A stretch of 64,000 bases of DNA from Streptomyces polyasparticus (GTDB lineage: Bacteria; Actinomycetota; Actinomycetes; Streptomycetales; Streptomycetaceae). Shown here in pieces: positions 47,668-57,419 of the stretch. Position 1 is the stretch's first letter. Each line of letters opens with the position of its first letter. A program made the translations under genes and the position numbers. The notes beneath the pieces were generated by a model that had not been told where the DNA came from, did no database searches, and saw only the letters and a list, made by a program, of their open reading frames with translations. The stretch lies in the NCBI RefSeq assembly GCF_014493765.1, contig NZ_JACTVJ010000004.1:372001-436000 (forward strand), given 5' to 3'.

Positions 47668-49050
47668 TCAGCCGGCCGAACGCGCCGCCGCCACAGGGGT
47701 GTTCGCCTCCGGTGCGCCCTGCGGCTCCCGCGCACCCTCCGGTTCGTGTGCACCCTCCGGCACCCGCGCGCCCTCCGCCTCCGATACGGCCGGCGCCTTG
47801 GGCTGCGGCAGTTCCGCCGTACGCAGGGACCGCGAGGCCAGACCGATCAGCGAGCCGACCACGATCAGACAGGCGCTGGCCGCGAACACCGGACGCGAGC
47901 CCCAGATCCCGATCGCGGCGCCGGTGACCGGGTAGCACAGGGGCGCGAGCCCGAGGGCGAGCAGCATGTAGACCGAGGTGACGCGGCCGATGTACGCCGG
48001 GTCGGACTGGGTCTGCAGCAGCGCACCGCTCAGCGCGCCGCTCAGACCCGCGAGCAGCCCGACGAACAGTCCGGCCACGGCGGCCAGCGCCACCGAGGGA
48101 GCAAAGGCGATCGCGACCAGCGCGACGGCGCCGCCGATCTCCGCGACGCCGCGCAGCAGACCGGGGCGCGGCAGCCGTCCGCGGACGGCGAGCAGCAGCG
48201 AGGCGGCACCCGCCCCGACGCCGAAGCCCGCGATGGTCAGGCCCATCCCGGAGGCGCCCCAGCCCCGCTCGTCGGCGAGCAGGACGAGGCCGATGTTGGC
48301 GGGCCCCGAGAAGCCGAGCTCGGTGATGCCCATCGCGATGATCAGCGGCAGGAGCACCTTGTGGTGGCGGATGTAGCGCAGCCCGGCCCGCAGCTGCCCG
48401 GCCTCCGGCTGCCCGCCCTCCGCGTCCGCCGAGCCCGCCTTGCCGTCGGGCGCCAACTCCCTTACCCGTACGGCGAAGAGCAGCACGAGTGATACGGCGA
48501 ACAGTGCGGCCGCGACGGCGAACGCGGCCGCCGAACCGCCGAGCGCCACCGCGAAGCCGCCCACAGGACCGCCGGTGACCAGGGCGATCCGGGCGGCGAG
48601 CCCGCGCAGGCCCTGCACGCGGGCGAGCTGGGACGGTCCGGTGATCCGCGGCGGCAGCGCGCCGACCGCCGGCATGAACACCGCGTCGACCGCACCGAAG
48701 ACCAGCGCGATCACGGCGAGGAACCAGATACCGGGCTGCGCGGCGAGCAGCACCCCGGCGGCGACGAGGATCACCGCGAAGCGCACGGCGTCCGAGCCGA
48801 TGACGACGCGGCGCGGCCCGAGACGGTCCGCGATCACCCCTCCGTACAGCATGAGGAGGGCGCGCGGCACGGCGCTGATCGCGAGCACGAGTCCGGCCTG
48901 GCCCGCGCTGCCGGTGCGGGCGGCGGCCCAGGACAGCGCGATGAAGTAGACGGCGTCGCCGATCATCGAGGAGCCGTAGGCGCCGAGCCAGCGCAGGACG
49001 TTGGGGTCGCGGTGGGCGGGGCGGTCCACGGCCCCGGGTATGGCGCTCAC
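47668..49050 (-). CDS. MFS transporter 1 (drug-exporter-like)
   Basis: A 460-residue major facilitator with about twelve membrane helices. The motif between helices 2 and 3 reads GGVIADRLGPRRVVIGSD, a good MFS signature. The C-terminal 40 residues are an odd hydrophilic extension of EGARVPEGAHEPEGAREPQG type, made by degenerate short DNA repeats. The GTG at 49050 overlaps the regulator's stop (GTGA), so expression is tied to that regulator. It is about as similar to the second MFS gene, across the regulator, as tandem duplicates usually are. Confidence 0.88.
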   Translation of the reverse strand: MSAIPGAVDRPAHRDPNVLRWLGAYGSSMIGDAVYFIALSWAAARTGSAGQAGLVLAISAVPRALLMLYGGVIADRLGPRRVVIGSDAVRFAVILVAAGVLLAAQPGIWFLAVIALVFGAVDAVFMPAVGALPPRITGPSQLARVQGLRGLAARIALVTGGPVGGFAVALGGSAAAFAVAAALFAVSLVLLFAVRVRELAPDGKAGSADAEGGQPEAGQLRAGLRYIRHHKVLLPLIIAMGITELGFSGPANIGLVLLADERGWGASGMGLTIAGFGVGAGAASLLLAVRGRLPRPGLLRGVAEIGGAVALVAIAFAPSVALAAVAGLFVGLLAGLSGALSGALLQTQSDPAYIGRVTSVYMLLALGLAPLCYPVTGAAIGIWGSRPVFAASACLIVVGSLIGLASRSLRTAELPQPKAPAVSEAEGARVPEGAHEPEGAREPQGAPEANTPVAAARSAG

Positions 49051-49637
49051 GGGCGGAAGGGGAAGCCGTAGAGGTGGACGACGGCGGTCTCGCGGCCCTC
49101 GCTGTCACCGGCCGCCTCGGCGGCCCGGCCCTGCTCGGCGTAGCGCTTGATGACCGCGTGCAGCTCCTCGGTGAGCTCCTTCAACTCGCCCGCGGTGAGC
49201 CGGGCATGGAAGTCGGAGGCGTCGGAGGCGTCCTGCCACGCCTCGCTCCAGCCGGAGCGCTGCTCCACGAACCGCAGATAGTGCTCGCGCCGCTGCTCGT
49301 AGATGATCCGGGACAGCGCGGTGTGCGCGGCGGCGCCCTCCGGGCTGCCGCGGAAGTCGGCCCCGTCGATCCGCAGCGACTCCTGCGCCGGCCGCCACCA
49401 GCGCTCGCGCCCGTCGCGGCCGCTCTCCGCCGGGGCCTCCTCGATCAGCCCGTGCTCGGCGAGCTTGCGCAGGTGATAGCTGACGAGACTGACGGCCGTC
49501 CCGTCGTCCAGGCTCTCGGCGAGCTGGGACGCGGTGGCGGTGCCCCGCATGTAGAGGTCCCCGTAGAGCCGCACCCGCAGCGGGTGCCCCATCGCCTTGA
49601 GGGTGGCGACGTCGGTGATGCGCCTGGTCTCGGTCAT
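49047..49637 (-). CDS. ArsR-like winged-helix transcriptional regulator
   Basis: A 196-residue regulator. The helix-turn-helix is in the first 80 residues: ITDVATLKAMGHPLRVRLYG, ATASQLAESLD and SLVSYHLRKLAEHGLIEEAP, with the wing GRERWWRPA. The remaining helical part (ALSRIIYEQRREHYLRFVEQ) resembles effector or dimer regions of the ArsR-family HTH_20 group. The ATG at 49637 begins the domain; no strong ribosome site is seen. It lies between two MFS genes, and a double palindrome is just upstream, so autoregulation and control of the coupled exporter are likely. Confidence 0.87.
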   Translation of the reverse strand: MTETRRITDVATLKAMGHPLRVRLYGDLYMRGTATASQLAESLDDGTAVSLVSYHLRKLAEHGLIEEAPAESGRDGRERWWRPAQESLRIDGADFRGSPEGAAAHTALSRIIYEQRREHYLRFVEQRSGWSEAWQDASDASDFHARLTAGELKELTEELHAVIKRYAEQGRAAEAAGDSEGRETAVVHLYGFPFRP

Positions 49638-49660
49638 GACAGCAAGCGTAGATAGGAAAG

Positions 49661-49691
49661 AAATGTTGCGCAATATTTGTTGCGCAACAAA
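49661..49691. promoter_or_regulatory. Double palindromic operator ahead of the ArsR-like regulator
   Basis: TTTGTTGCGCAACAAA (49676-49691) is a perfect 16-bp palindrome. AAATGTTGCGCAATATTT (49661-49678) is an 18-bp palindrome with one mismatched pair; both centre on TTGCGCAA, 14 bp apart. The AT-rich surroundings, 24-54 bp before the regulator's ATG, suggest they overlap its promoter. Confidence 0.7.
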
Positions 49692-49735
49692 CCTTTTCCA
49701 TCTCGGGAGCCGTGCGCCCCAGGCGGGACGCGACC

Positions 49736-51085
49736 TCACCGCTTGTGCGGAAGCTCCGCGTGCCAGACCTCCCGGGCGAACAGCGGCAGCAGCGAGGCCG
49801 CCATGCTGACCGCGCCGCCCACGACGAACACCGAGGCCGCCCCCCAGTTCCCGGCCGCCCAGCCGCCCACCGGGAAGAACAGCGGGGTCACCCCCACCGC
49901 GGTGAACGCCATCACCGAGGAGACCCGGCCCAGATAGCCGGACTCGGTGTTGGCCTGGATCAGGGTCGAAGAGAGTCCGCCGCACAGCCCGCTCACCAGG
50001 CCCGCGGTCAGCGCCACGGCCGCGGCGGCCGCGACGGTGGGCATCAGGCCGATCGCGCCAATCGCGGCGGAGGCCACCAGGAGGGTCACGGTCGCCCAGA
50101 GGCCGGCGCGCGGGAACCGGCCCGCCACCGCGAGCCCGAGCGTGCTGACGCCCGCGCCGAACGCCATCGCGCCCAGGACGAAGCCGACCCCGGCCGGACT
50201 CCAGCCGCGCTCCTCGCCGAGCACCACGATGCCCACGGTGAGCGGGGGCGAGATGCCGACCTGGCTGATGCAGCCGGACACCACGAGGGGGCCGACCACG
50301 GGGTGCCGCCGCACGTACCGCAGCCCGTCCCGCAACTCCCGCAGGACACTGCCGCCTCGGCCGCTCGGCGAGGGCGCTTCATCGGACCGCGCGTCACCGG
50401 ACCCCGCGCGAGCGGACCGCGCGCCATCGGACCGCGCGCTGTCCGGCCGTACACCCGGGATCCGTACGGTGATCAGGAGGACCAGGGACAGGGCGAAGAG
50501 CACGCCCGCCGCCGCGAACGCCGCCTCGGGCCCGCCCGCACCCAGCGCGAACCCGGCGAGGGGCGGGCCGGCCAGCCTGCCGAAGCGGTCCACGAAGGCC
50601 TTGAAGCCGAGCAGCCGCATCAGCTCGCCCCGCGCGGTGATCCGCGCGGGCAGCGCGCCGACCGCGGGCATGAACAGCGCGTCCACGACACCGAAGAGCA
50701 GGGCGAGCGCCACCAGGACCCAGAGCCCGGGCGCGGAGAGCCAGAGAACGGCGGCCACCGCGAGGATCAGGACGCTGCGCACCGTGTCCGATCCGATGAC
50801 GACCTTGCGCGGCCCGAACCGGTCCGCGACCACTCCCCCGCCGAGCATCAGCAAGGCCCGGGGTATCGCACCGACGGCCATCACCACACCCACCTGCGCG
50901 GGCCCGCCGATCTGCGCGGCGGCCCAGCCGAGAGCGAGGAAGTAGACGCTGTCGCCGACCATCGAGGCGGCATACGCACTCAGCCAGCGCAGGACGTTGG
51001 CGTCGCGATGGACCGCTTTCCCGGGCGGCGCTGCGGCGGTGGGACGGTCGGACGTTTTCGCGTGCTGGGGCGCGTCAGGAGTCAC
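49736..51085 (-). CDS. MFS transporter 2 (drug-exporter-like)
   Basis: A 449-residue major facilitator, evidently paralogous to the one downstream: both have HRDxNVLRWL near the N-terminus, the GGVVADRFGPRKVVIGSD loop and the DALFMPAVGALPARIT block. The central cytoplasmic loop contains an unusual Arg/Ser/Asp/Ala-rich stretch (SARSDGARSARAGSGDARSD). The GTG at 51085 is the start. It ends 98 nt before the regulator gene, all on the minus strand, and the space between contains the regulator's palindromes. Confidence 0.87.
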   Translation of the reverse strand: MTPDAPQHAKTSDRPTAAAPPGKAVHRDANVLRWLSAYAASMVGDSVYFLALGWAAAQIGGPAQVGVVMAVGAIPRALLMLGGGVVADRFGPRKVVIGSDTVRSVLILAVAAVLWLSAPGLWVLVALALLFGVVDALFMPAVGALPARITARGELMRLLGFKAFVDRFGRLAGPPLAGFALGAGGPEAAFAAAGVLFALSLVLLITVRIPGVRPDSARSDGARSARAGSGDARSDEAPSPSGRGGSVLRELRDGLRYVRRHPVVGPLVVSGCISQVGISPPLTVGIVVLGEERGWSPAGVGFVLGAMAFGAGVSTLGLAVAGRFPRAGLWATVTLLVASAAIGAIGLMPTVAAAAAVALTAGLVSGLCGGLSSTLIQANTESGYLGRVSSVMAFTAVGVTPLFFPVGGWAAGNWGAASVFVVGGAVSMAASLLPLFAREVWHAELPHKR

Positions 51086-51145
51086 GTTCGGCGATGATCG
51101 CGCCCGACGCCCGGACGGTGCAAGCGATTTCCGTACGGTGAGAAG

Positions 51146-51199
51146 GCCGGGCTGCCGTCCGGCGAGAGGGCCGCGCGGCCGTACCGCGCGCAGCCCGGC
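51146..51199 (-). terminator. Long inverted repeat after the his operon
   Basis: GCCGGGCTGC (51146-51155) and GCAGCCCGGC (51190-51199) pair perfectly around a 34-nt loop that itself contains GGCCGCGCGGCC. It starts 11 nt after the hisF stop. Confidence 0.55.
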
Positions 51200-51209
51200 A
51201 GTCGCCGCC

Positions 51210-51965
51210 TCAGCGCACCACGTGCCCCGCGTCGCGCAGCGCCGACTTGACCTCGCCGATGCGCAGGTCGCCGAAGTGGAAGACGGACGCGGCCAGTACG
51301 GCGTCGGCGCCCGCCGCGACCGCGGGGGCGAAGTGCTCCAGCTTGCCTGCGCCGCCGGAGGCGATGACGGGGACCGTGACGTGCTTGCGTACGGCCTCGA
51401 TCATCTCGATGTCGTAGCCGTCCTTGGTGCCGTCCGCGTCCATCGAGTTGAGCAGGATCTCGCCCGCGCCCAACTCGGCGGCCTGGTGGGCCCATTCGAC
51501 GGCGTCGATGCCCGCGGACCTGCGGCCGCCGTGCGTGGTGACCTCGAAGGAGCCCGACGCGGTGCGACGGGCGTCGACCGACAGGACGAGGACCTGGCGG
51601 CCGAAGCGCTCGGCGATCTCACGGATCAGGTCGGGACGCGCGATGGCGGCCGTGTTCACGCCCACCTTGTCGGCGCCCGCGCGCAGGAGCTTGTCCACGT
51701 CCTCGGCGGTGCGCACACCGCCGCCGACGGTGAGCGGGATGAAGACCTGCTCGGCGGTGCGGCGGACCACGTCGTACGTGGTTTCGCGGTTGCCCGACGA
51801 GGCGGTGATGTCGAGGAAGGTCAGCTCGTCGGCGCCCTCGGCGTCGTAGACCTTGGCCATCTCGACCGGGTCGCCCGCGTCGCGCAGGTTCTGGAAGTTG
51901 ACGCCCTTGACGACCCGGCCGTTGTCGACGTCCAGGCAGGGGATCACACGGACGGCGAGCGTCAT
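51210..51965 (-). CDS. hisF: Imidazole glycerol phosphate synthase subunit HisF
   Basis: A 251-residue beta/alpha barrel that uses ammonia from HisH to turn PRFAR into imidazole glycerol phosphate and AICAR. Asp12 in [12 protein letters not shown] is the catalytic acid, with [32 protein letters not shown] and [14 protein letters not shown] also conserved. The ATG at 51965 overlaps the stop of the RidA-like gene (ATGA), so it is the last gene of the his operon and is followed by a hairpin. Confidence 0.97.
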   Translation of the reverse strand: MTLAVRVIPCLDVDNGRVVKGVNFQNLRDAGDPVEMAKVYDAEGADELTFLDITASSGNRETTYDVVRRTAEQVFIPLTVGGGVRTAEDVDKLLRAGADKVGVNTAAIARPDLIREIAERFGRQVLVLSVDARRTASGSFEVTTHGGRRSAGIDAVEWAHQAAELGAGEILLNSMDADGTKDGYDIEMIEAVRKHVTVPVIASGGAGKLEHFAPAVAAGADAVLAASVFHFGDLRIGEVKSALRDAGHVVR

Positions 51966-52390
51966 GCGGTTTCAGCTCCGTTCTTGTCCGCCGCCGAGGA
52001 GGGGCGGAAGGCTTCTAGTTCTACTTCGACCAGGATGCGCGGATCGACGAAGCCGGAGACGACGGCAAGCGTCGTGACCGGACGGACGGAGTCGAAGAAC
52101 TCCTTGTGCGCCCGGCCCACCTCGTCGGCGTCGCGCCCGTGGATCAGGAGCATCCGGGTGCGGATGACGTGCGAGGCGTCGAGTCCGAACTCCCCCAGCG
52201 CATCGAGGGCGTTGGAGAAGGCGACCCGCGCCTGTTCGTAGGGATCGCCCTCGCCGTACAGGACAAGGCCCTTGAAGGACGTGGTCCCGCCGACGAGGAC
52301 GCGATCGCCCGCGGCGACGGCGCGTGCGAAACCGAAGGCGTCCTCCCAGGGACTGCCGCTCTGCACGCGCCGTACGCCGTCGGACGTCAT
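51962..52390 (-). CDS. RidA family protein
   Basis: A 142-residue YjgF/YER057c/UK114 protein. The fold shows [21 protein letters not shown], the [10 protein letters not shown] strand, [21 protein letters not shown] and [10 protein letters not shown], whose Arg corresponds to the substrate-binding Arg of RidA, then [14 protein letters not shown]. RidA enzymes deaminate reactive imines and enamines from PLP enzymes. It is coupled on both sides by ATGA overlaps with priA and hisF, a placement typical of streptomycete his operons. The ATG at 52390 is certain from this coupling. Confidence 0.9.
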   Translation of the reverse strand: MTSDGVRRVQSGSPWEDAFGFARAVAAGDRVLVGGTTSFKGLVLYGEGDPYEQARVAFSNALDALGEFGLDASHVIRTRMLLIHGRDADEVGRAHKEFFDSVRPVTTLAVVSGFVDPRILVEVELEAFRPSSAADKNGAETA

Positions 52391-53121
52391 GAGGACACAG
52401 CCTCCAGGGCCTCTTCCAGGGTGAACTGCTTGGCGTAGAGCGCCTTGCCGACGATCGAGCCCTCGACGCCGAGGGGGACGAGCGAGGCGATCGCACGCAG
52501 GTCGTCGAGGCTGCTCACGCCGCCCGAGGCGACGACCGGGCGGTCGGTGGCCGCGCACACGTTGCGCAGGAGCTCCAGGTTGGGGCCCTGCAGCGTGCCG
52601 TCCTTGGCGATGTCGGTGACGACATAGCGGGCGCAGCCCTCGGAGTTGAGGCGCTCCAGGGTCTCGTAGAGGTCGCCGCCGTCGCGGGTCCAGCCGCGGC
52701 CGCGCAGGGTCGTGCCGCGTACGTCGAGACCGACCGCGATCTTGTCGCCGTGCGAGGCGATGACCTTGGCGACCCACTCGGGGGTCTCCAGGGCGGCGGT
52801 GCCCAGGTTGACGCGGGTGCAGCCGGTGGCGAGCGCGGCCTCCAGGGAGGCGTCGTCGCGGATGCCGCCGGAGAGCTCGACCTTGATGTCCATCGCGCCG
52901 GTGACCTCGGCAATCAGGGCGCGGTTGTCTCCGGTGCCGAACGCGGCGTCCAGGTCCACGAGATGCAGCCACTCGGCGCCCGCGCTCTGCCACGCGAGGG
53001 CGGCCTCGAGCGGGGAGCCGTACGAGGTCTCCGTACCGGACTCGCCGTGGACGAGGCGGACGGCCTGGCCGTCGCGCACGTCGACGGCGGGGAGGAGTTC
53101 GAGCTTGTTCGCGCTGGTCAT
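52387..53121 (-). CDS. priA: Bifunctional phosphoribosyl isomerase PriA (HisA/TrpF)
   Basis: A 244-residue TIM barrel that in actinobacteria isomerises both ProFAR for histidine and phosphoribosyl anthranilate for tryptophan. It has [20 protein letters not shown] with the catalytic Asp, [47 protein letters not shown] with the second acid, and [13 protein letters not shown]. No separate trpF appears among the trp genes of this window, in agreement with the dual role. The ATG at 53121 overlaps the hisH stop by one base (TGATG). Confidence 0.95.
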   Translation of the reverse strand: MTSANKLELLPAVDVRDGQAVRLVHGESGTETSYGSPLEAALAWQSAGAEWLHLVDLDAAFGTGDNRALIAEVTGAMDIKVELSGGIRDDASLEAALATGCTRVNLGTAALETPEWVAKVIASHGDKIAVGLDVRGTTLRGRGWTRDGGDLYETLERLNSEGCARYVVTDIAKDGTLQGPNLELLRNVCAATDRPVVASGGVSSLDDLRAIASLVPLGVEGSIVGKALYAKQFTLEEALEAVSS

Positions 53122-53768
53122 CAGAGGGTTCCGATCCAGTTGGTCAGGAGCTGCGCACCGGCGTCGCCGGACTTCTCGGGGTGGAACTGGGTGGCCCACA
53201 GCGCGCCGTTCTCGACGGCGGCCACGAACGGCTTGCCGTGCGTGGACCAGGTCACGAGCGGGGCCGTGATGGTGGGGTTGTGGGCCTCGAGGGACCAGTC
53301 GTGCACCGCGTACGAGTGCACGAAGTAGAAGCGCGCGTCGGCGTCCAGACCGGCGAACAGCTGGGTGTCCGACGGGGCTTCGACCGTGTTCCAGCCCATG
53401 TGCGGGACCACGTCGGCCTGCAGCGGGCCGACGGTGCCGGGCCACTCGTCGAGGCCCTCGGTCTCGACGCCGTGCTCGATGCCGCGCTCGAAGAGGATCT
53501 GCATGCCGACGCAGATACCCATCACGGGGCGGCCGCCGGAGAGCCTGCGGCCCACGATCCAGTCGCCGCGGGCCTCCTTGAGGCCGTTCATGCAAGCGGC
53601 GAAGGCCCCGACGCCGGGCACGAGGAGCCCGTCGGCGTTCATGGCCTTGTCGAAGTCGCGGGTTATCTCGACGTCCGCGCCGACCCGGGCGAGGGCGCGC
53701 TCGGCGGAACGGACGTTACCGAAGCCGTAGTCGAAGACGACGACCTTCTTGGATGCCGGAGAGGTCAT
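53121..53768 (-). CDS. hisH: Imidazole glycerol phosphate synthase subunit HisH
   Basis: A 215-residue class I glutamine amidotransferase that feeds ammonia to HisF. The triad is Cys86 ([10 protein letters not shown]) with the His and Glu of [11 protein letters not shown]. The N-terminus [18 protein letters not shown] and [11 protein letters not shown], and the MGWNTVEAP motif near the interface, are standard. The ATG at 53768 overlaps the stop of the small membrane-protein gene (TGATG). Length is normal. Confidence 0.96.
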   Translation of the reverse strand: MTSPASKKVVVFDYGFGNVRSAERALARVGADVEITRDFDKAMNADGLLVPGVGAFAACMNGLKEARGDWIVGRRLSGGRPVMGICVGMQILFERGIEHGVETEGLDEWPGTVGPLQADVVPHMGWNTVEAPSDTQLFAGLDADARFYFVHSYAVHDWSLEAHNPTITAPLVTWSTHGKPFVAAVENGALWATQFHPEKSGDAGAQLLTNWIGTL

Positions 53769-53932
53769 CAGTTCCACACCTCCAGGCGCAGGATCCCCGC
53801 GACGAGACACATCGCGGCGCCCACGGCGAGCAGCGTGACGACGTTCTTGGAGATGCCCTGCTTGACGAAGGAGATCACGCCGCCGAGCAGGAACAGACCG
53901 ACGACGATGAGAGCGGTCGAAGTGCCGTTCAT
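53768..53932 (-). CDS. 54-residue membrane protein inside the his operon
   Basis: A small gene between hisB and hisH, from the ATG at 53932 to the TGA at 53768. Two hydrophobic helices ([18 protein letters not shown] and [18 protein letters not shown]) flank a short KQGISKN loop; the C-terminus is RLEVWN. It starts 3 nt after the hisB stop and overlaps hisH by one base, so it is surely translated as part of the operon. I recall the same gene at this position in other streptomycetes, without a known role. Confidence 0.85.
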   Translation of the reverse strand: MNGTSTALIVVGLFLLGGVISFVKQGISKNVVTLLAVGAAMCLVAGILRLEVWN

Positions 53933-53935
53933 GGC

Positions 53936-54529
53936 TTAGAGGGCGCCCTTCGTGGAGGGGAGGATGCCGGCCGCGCGCGGGTCGCGCTCGGAGGCGTAAC
54001 GCAGCGCGCGGGCAAGGGCCTTGAACTGGCACTCGACGATGTGGTGGGCATTGCGGCCGTACGGCACGTGGACGTGCAGCGCGATCTGGGCCTGCGCGAC
54101 GAAGGACTCCAGGATGTGCCGGGTCATCGTCGTGTCGTACTCGCCGATCATCGGCGCCATCTTCTCGGGCTCGGTGTGCACGAGATACGGGCGGCCCGAC
54201 AGGTCCACGGTCACCTGGGCGAGCGACTCGTCGAGCGGGACGGTGCAGTTGCCGAAGCGGTAGATGCCGACCTTGTCGCCGAGCGCCTGCTTGAAGGCGG
54301 CGCCGAGGGCGAGCGCGGTGTCCTCGATGGTGTGGTGCGAGTCGATGTGCAGGTCGCCCTCGGTCTTCACCGTGAGGTCGAACAGGCCGTGCCGGCCGAG
54401 CTGGTCGAGCATGTGGTCGTAGAAGCCGACCCCTGTCGACACATCGACCTTGCCGCTGCCGTCGAGGTCGATCTCGACGACGACGGAGGTCTCCTTGGTG
54501 GTGCGCTCCACGCGGCCGATGCGGCTCAT
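53936..54529 (-). CDS. hisB: Imidazoleglycerol-phosphate dehydratase
   Basis: A 197-residue monofunctional HisB (no phosphatase domain). The two manganese-binding motifs are visible: [18 protein letters not shown] with [18 protein letters not shown], and [20 protein letters not shown] with [17 protein letters not shown]. It removes water from imidazole glycerol phosphate to give imidazole acetol phosphate. The ATG at 54529 overlaps the hisC stop (ATGA). Length matches the family. Confidence 0.97.
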   Translation of the reverse strand: MSRIGRVERTTKETSVVVEIDLDGSGKVDVSTGVGFYDHMLDQLGRHGLFDLTVKTEGDLHIDSHHTIEDTALALGAAFKQALGDKVGIYRFGNCTVPLDESLAQVTVDLSGRPYLVHTEPEKMAPMIGEYDTTMTRHILESFVAQAQIALHVHVPYGRNAHHIVECQFKALARALRYASERDPRAAGILPSTKGAL

Positions 54530-55638
54530 GCGTCCAGCTCCTTCTTCAGTTCGGTTACCGCGTCGAGGAACGCGTCGTTCTCCTCGGGCGTGCCCGCGGT
54601 GACCCGCAGCCAGCCCGGTACGCCGTTGTCCCTGACCAGGACGCCCCGGTCGAGGATCTTCTGCCAGACGCCATGGGTGTCGTCGAACCGACCGAACTGC
54701 ACGAAGTTGGCGTCGGACGGGGTGACTTCGTAGCCGAGCCCGCGCAGCCGGCCGACGAGCCGGTCGCGCTCCTGCTTCAGCTGCTCCACGTACGCGAGCA
54801 GGGTGTCGGTGTGCTCCAGGGCCGCGAGCGCGGTGGCCTGGGTGACGGCCGACAGGTGGTACGGCAGCCGTACGAGCTGCACCGCGTCCACGACCGCCGG
54901 GTGGGCGGCGAGATAGCCGAGGCGCAGGCCCGCCGCGCCGAAGGCCTTGGACATGGTGCGCGAGACGACCAGGTTCGGGCGGCCCTCGATCAGCGGGAGC
55001 AGCGAGGCGCCGTGGCTGAACTCGATGTACGCCTCGTCGACCACGACCAGCGAGGGCTTGGCGGCCTGAGCGGCCTCGTACAGCGCGAGCACCGTCTCGG
55101 CCTCGACCGCCGTGCCCGTCGGGTTGTTGGGCGAGGTGATGAAGGTGACGTCGGGCGCCTGCTCGGCGATCGCCTTCGTGGCCGCCTCGACGTCGATGGT
55201 GAAGTCCTCGTTGCGCGGTCCGGAGATCCAGCCGGTGCCGGTGCCGCGCGCGATGAGGCCGTGCATCGAGTACGAGGGCTCGAAGCCGATCGCCATACGG
55301 CCGGGGCCGCCGAACGTCTGCAGGAGCTGCTGGATGACCTCGTTGGACCCGTTGGCCGCCCACACGTTCTCGACGCCGACCCGGTGGCCGGCCGTCTTCG
55401 TGAGGTAGCGGGCCAGCTCGGTGCGCAGCTCGACCGCGTCGCGGTCGGGGTAGCGGTTGAGGCCGCGGGCCGCTTCGGTGACGCGCTCGGCGATCCGCTG
55501 CACGAGGGGTTCGGGCAGCGGATACGGGTTCTCGTTGGTGTTGAGGCGGACGGGAACGTCCAACTGGGGGGCGCCGTAAGGGGACTTGCCCTTCAGCTCG
55601 TCCCGGATGGGGAGGTCGTCGATACGGATGTCGTTCAC
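54526..55638 (-). CDS. hisC: Histidinol-phosphate aminotransferase
   Basis: A 370-residue fold-type I PLP aminotransferase. The Schiff-base lysine is Lys231 in [27 protein letters not shown] at the N-terminus, the [17 protein letters not shown]-phosphate region, TSPNNPTGT and [11 protein letters not shown] confirm the HisC branch. It converts imidazole acetol phosphate to histidinol phosphate with glutamate. The GTG at 55638 overlaps the hisD stop (GTGA). The long upstream open frame is the hisD antisense-frame shadow. Confidence 0.97.
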   Translation of the reverse strand: MNDIRIDDLPIRDELKGKSPYGAPQLDVPVRLNTNENPYPLPEPLVQRIAERVTEAARGLNRYPDRDAVELRTELARYLTKTAGHRVGVENVWAANGSNEVIQQLLQTFGGPGRMAIGFEPSYSMHGLIARGTGTGWISGPRNEDFTIDVEAATKAIAEQAPDVTFITSPNNPTGTAVEAETVLALYEAAQAAKPSLVVVDEAYIEFSHGASLLPLIEGRPNLVVSRTMSKAFGAAGLRLGYLAAHPAVVDAVQLVRLPYHLSAVTQATALAALEHTDTLLAYVEQLKQERDRLVGRLRGLGYEVTPSDANFVQFGRFDDTHGVWQKILDRGVLVRDNGVPGWLRVTAGTPEENDAFLDAVTELKKELDA

Positions 55639-56957
55639 TTGCCGGGGACCTTCCAGCCGAACCTCGCCTTGATCGCCGCGCCGTGCGCCGGCAGATCCTC
55701 CGCCTCCGCCAGCGTCACCACGTGCTGGGCGACCTCGGCGAGGGCGTCCTCGGAGTAGTCGACGATGTGGATGCCGCGCAGGAAGGACTGCACGCTCAGG
55801 CCCGAGGAGTGGCAGGCGCAGCCGCCGGTGGGCAGCACGTGGTTGGACCCGGCGCAGTAGTCGCCGAGCGACACGGGGGCCCAGGGGCCGACGAAGACCG
55901 CGCCCGCGTTGCGTACACGGTCGGCGACCGCGGTGGCGTCGGCGGTCTGGATCTCCAGGTGCTCGGCGCCGTACGCGTTGACGACGCGCAGGCCCTCCTC
56001 GAGACCGTCGACCAGGACGATCGCGGACTGCCGGCCCTCGAGGGCCGGGACGATCCGGTCCTCGATGTGCTTGGACGCGGCGACCTGCGGCGCCAGCTCC
56101 TTCTCGACCGCGTCGGCGAGCGCGAGGGAGTCCGTGACGAGCACGGCGGCGGCCAGCGGGTCGTGCTCGGCCTGGCTGATCAGGTCGGAGGCCACGTGCA
56201 CGGGGTCGGCGGTGTCGTCCGCGAGGATCGCGATCTCGGTCGGCCCGGCCTCGGCGTCGATGCCGATCTTGCCGGTGAAGTAGCGCTTGGCGGCGGCGAC
56301 CCAGATGTTCCCGGGGCCGGTCACCATGTCGGCGGGCGGGCAGGACTCGGTGCCGTACGCGAACATCGCGACGGCGGTGGCGCCGCCGGCCGCGTACACC
56401 TCGTCGATGCCGAGCAGCGCGCACGCGGCGAGGATCGTCGGGTGCGGCAGGCCGTCGAACTCGGCCTGCGCCGGGGACGCCAGCGCGATGGACTCGACGC
56501 CGGCCTCCTGGGCGGGCACCACGTTCATGATCACGGACGAGGGGTAGACGGAGCGGCCGCCCGGTGCGTACAGGCCGACGCGGTCGACCGGTACCCACTT
56601 CTCGGTCACGCTGCCGCCGGGCACCACCTGGACGGTGTGCGGGCTGCGGCGCTGCTCGCGGTGCACGGTGCGGGCACGCTTGATCGACTCCTCGAGCGCG
56701 GCCCTGACCTGCGGGTCGAGCTCGGCGAGCGCCTTGCTGAGCGCCTCGGCGGGCACCCTGACCTGCGCCAGGCGTACGCCGTCGAATTTCTCCGCGTACT
56801 CGACCAGCGCCGCGTCCCCGCGATGATGCACGTCCTCGCAGATCGGACGCACCTTCTCCAGGGCGGCCGAGACATCGAAGTCGGCACGGGGCAGCAGCGC
56901 GCGCAGTGCGGCGCCCTGAGGCAGGGCGTCTCCACGCAGGTCGATTCGAGAGATCAC
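55635..56957 (-). CDS. hisD: Histidinol dehydrogenase
   Basis: A 440-residue zinc enzyme that oxidises histidinol to histidine in two NAD-dependent steps. Signatures are [56 protein letters not shown] and [19 protein letters not shown], which carries metal and catalytic residues. The GTG at 56957 has GAGAGA about 9 nt upstream. It is the first gene of the hisD-C-B-x-H-priA-ridA-F operon, in which every junction overlaps or is a few nt long. Confidence 0.97.
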   Translation of the reverse strand: MISRIDLRGDALPQGAALRALLPRADFDVSAALEKVRPICEDVHHRGDAALVEYAEKFDGVRLAQVRVPAEALSKALAELDPQVRAALEESIKRARTVHREQRRSPHTVQVVPGGSVTEKWVPVDRVGLYAPGGRSVYPSSVIMNVVPAQEAGVESIALASPAQAEFDGLPHPTILAACALLGIDEVYAAGGATAVAMFAYGTESCPPADMVTGPGNIWVAAAKRYFTGKIGIDAEAGPTEIAILADDTADPVHVASDLISQAEHDPLAAAVLVTDSLALADAVEKELAPQVAASKHIEDRIVPALEGRQSAIVLVDGLEEGLRVVNAYGAEHLEIQTADATAVADRVRNAGAVFVGPWAPVSLGDYCAGSNHVLPTGGCACHSSGLSVQSFLRGIHIVDYSEDALAEVAQHVVTLAEAEDLPAHGAAIKARFGWKVPGK

Positions 56958-57023
56958 GCACCAATTCTCTCAGACGTGCCGCGAGCGCCGGACGTGCGTA
57001 TCAATGGCTGATACAGGACCCCG

Positions 57024-57419
57024 TCACGTGCCGTAACCGGGGGTCCGCCGCCGGAAAACCTCCGCCACCGTCGTGTTCACCACGACCACGAAGCCAGCGA
57101 CCACCGCCGCGACCGGATGCCCGAGCCCGTACAGCGCCGCCGCACCGCCGCCGAGCACGAGCGCCTTCACGACGAGCACGACCGCGAGCCCCGGCTGGAG
57201 CTTGGACTTCGGCGCCGCGCAGAGCCACCAGAGCACGATGGCGACGGCGGGGGTGCCGAGCCCGAGCAGCAGGCTGAGCAGCACACCGTCCCCGGTGGCG
57301 AACCCCCACCAGCACAGCAGCACCAGTGCCGCCAGCTCGACCACGAACGCAAGCAGCTCATTGGCCACGAACCAGGGTGGCCCTTCGAGCCCCGTCGGCC
57401 GCTGCACCTCTTCACTCAC
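57024..57419 (-). CDS. YrdB family (DUF2568) membrane protein
   Basis: A 131-residue protein with four predicted membrane helices: WFVANELLAFVVELAALVLL, GDGVLLSLLLGLGTPAVAI with WWLC, PGLAVVLVVKALVLGGGAA and HPVAAVVAGFVVVVNT. The pattern, with NELLAFVVELAAL and the WW motif, fits the YrdB/DUF2568 family of unknown role. The GTG at 57419 is chosen because GGGGAGGGG precedes it by 6 nt. It lies upstream of hisD in the same direction, with a 66-bp gap that should contain the his promoter. Confidence 0.8.
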   Translation of the reverse strand: MSEEVQRPTGLEGPPWFVANELLAFVVELAALVLLCWWGFATGDGVLLSLLLGLGTPAVAIVLWWLCAAPKSKLQPGLAVVLVVKALVLGGGAAALYGLGHPVAAVVAGFVVVVNTTVAEVFRRRTPGYGT

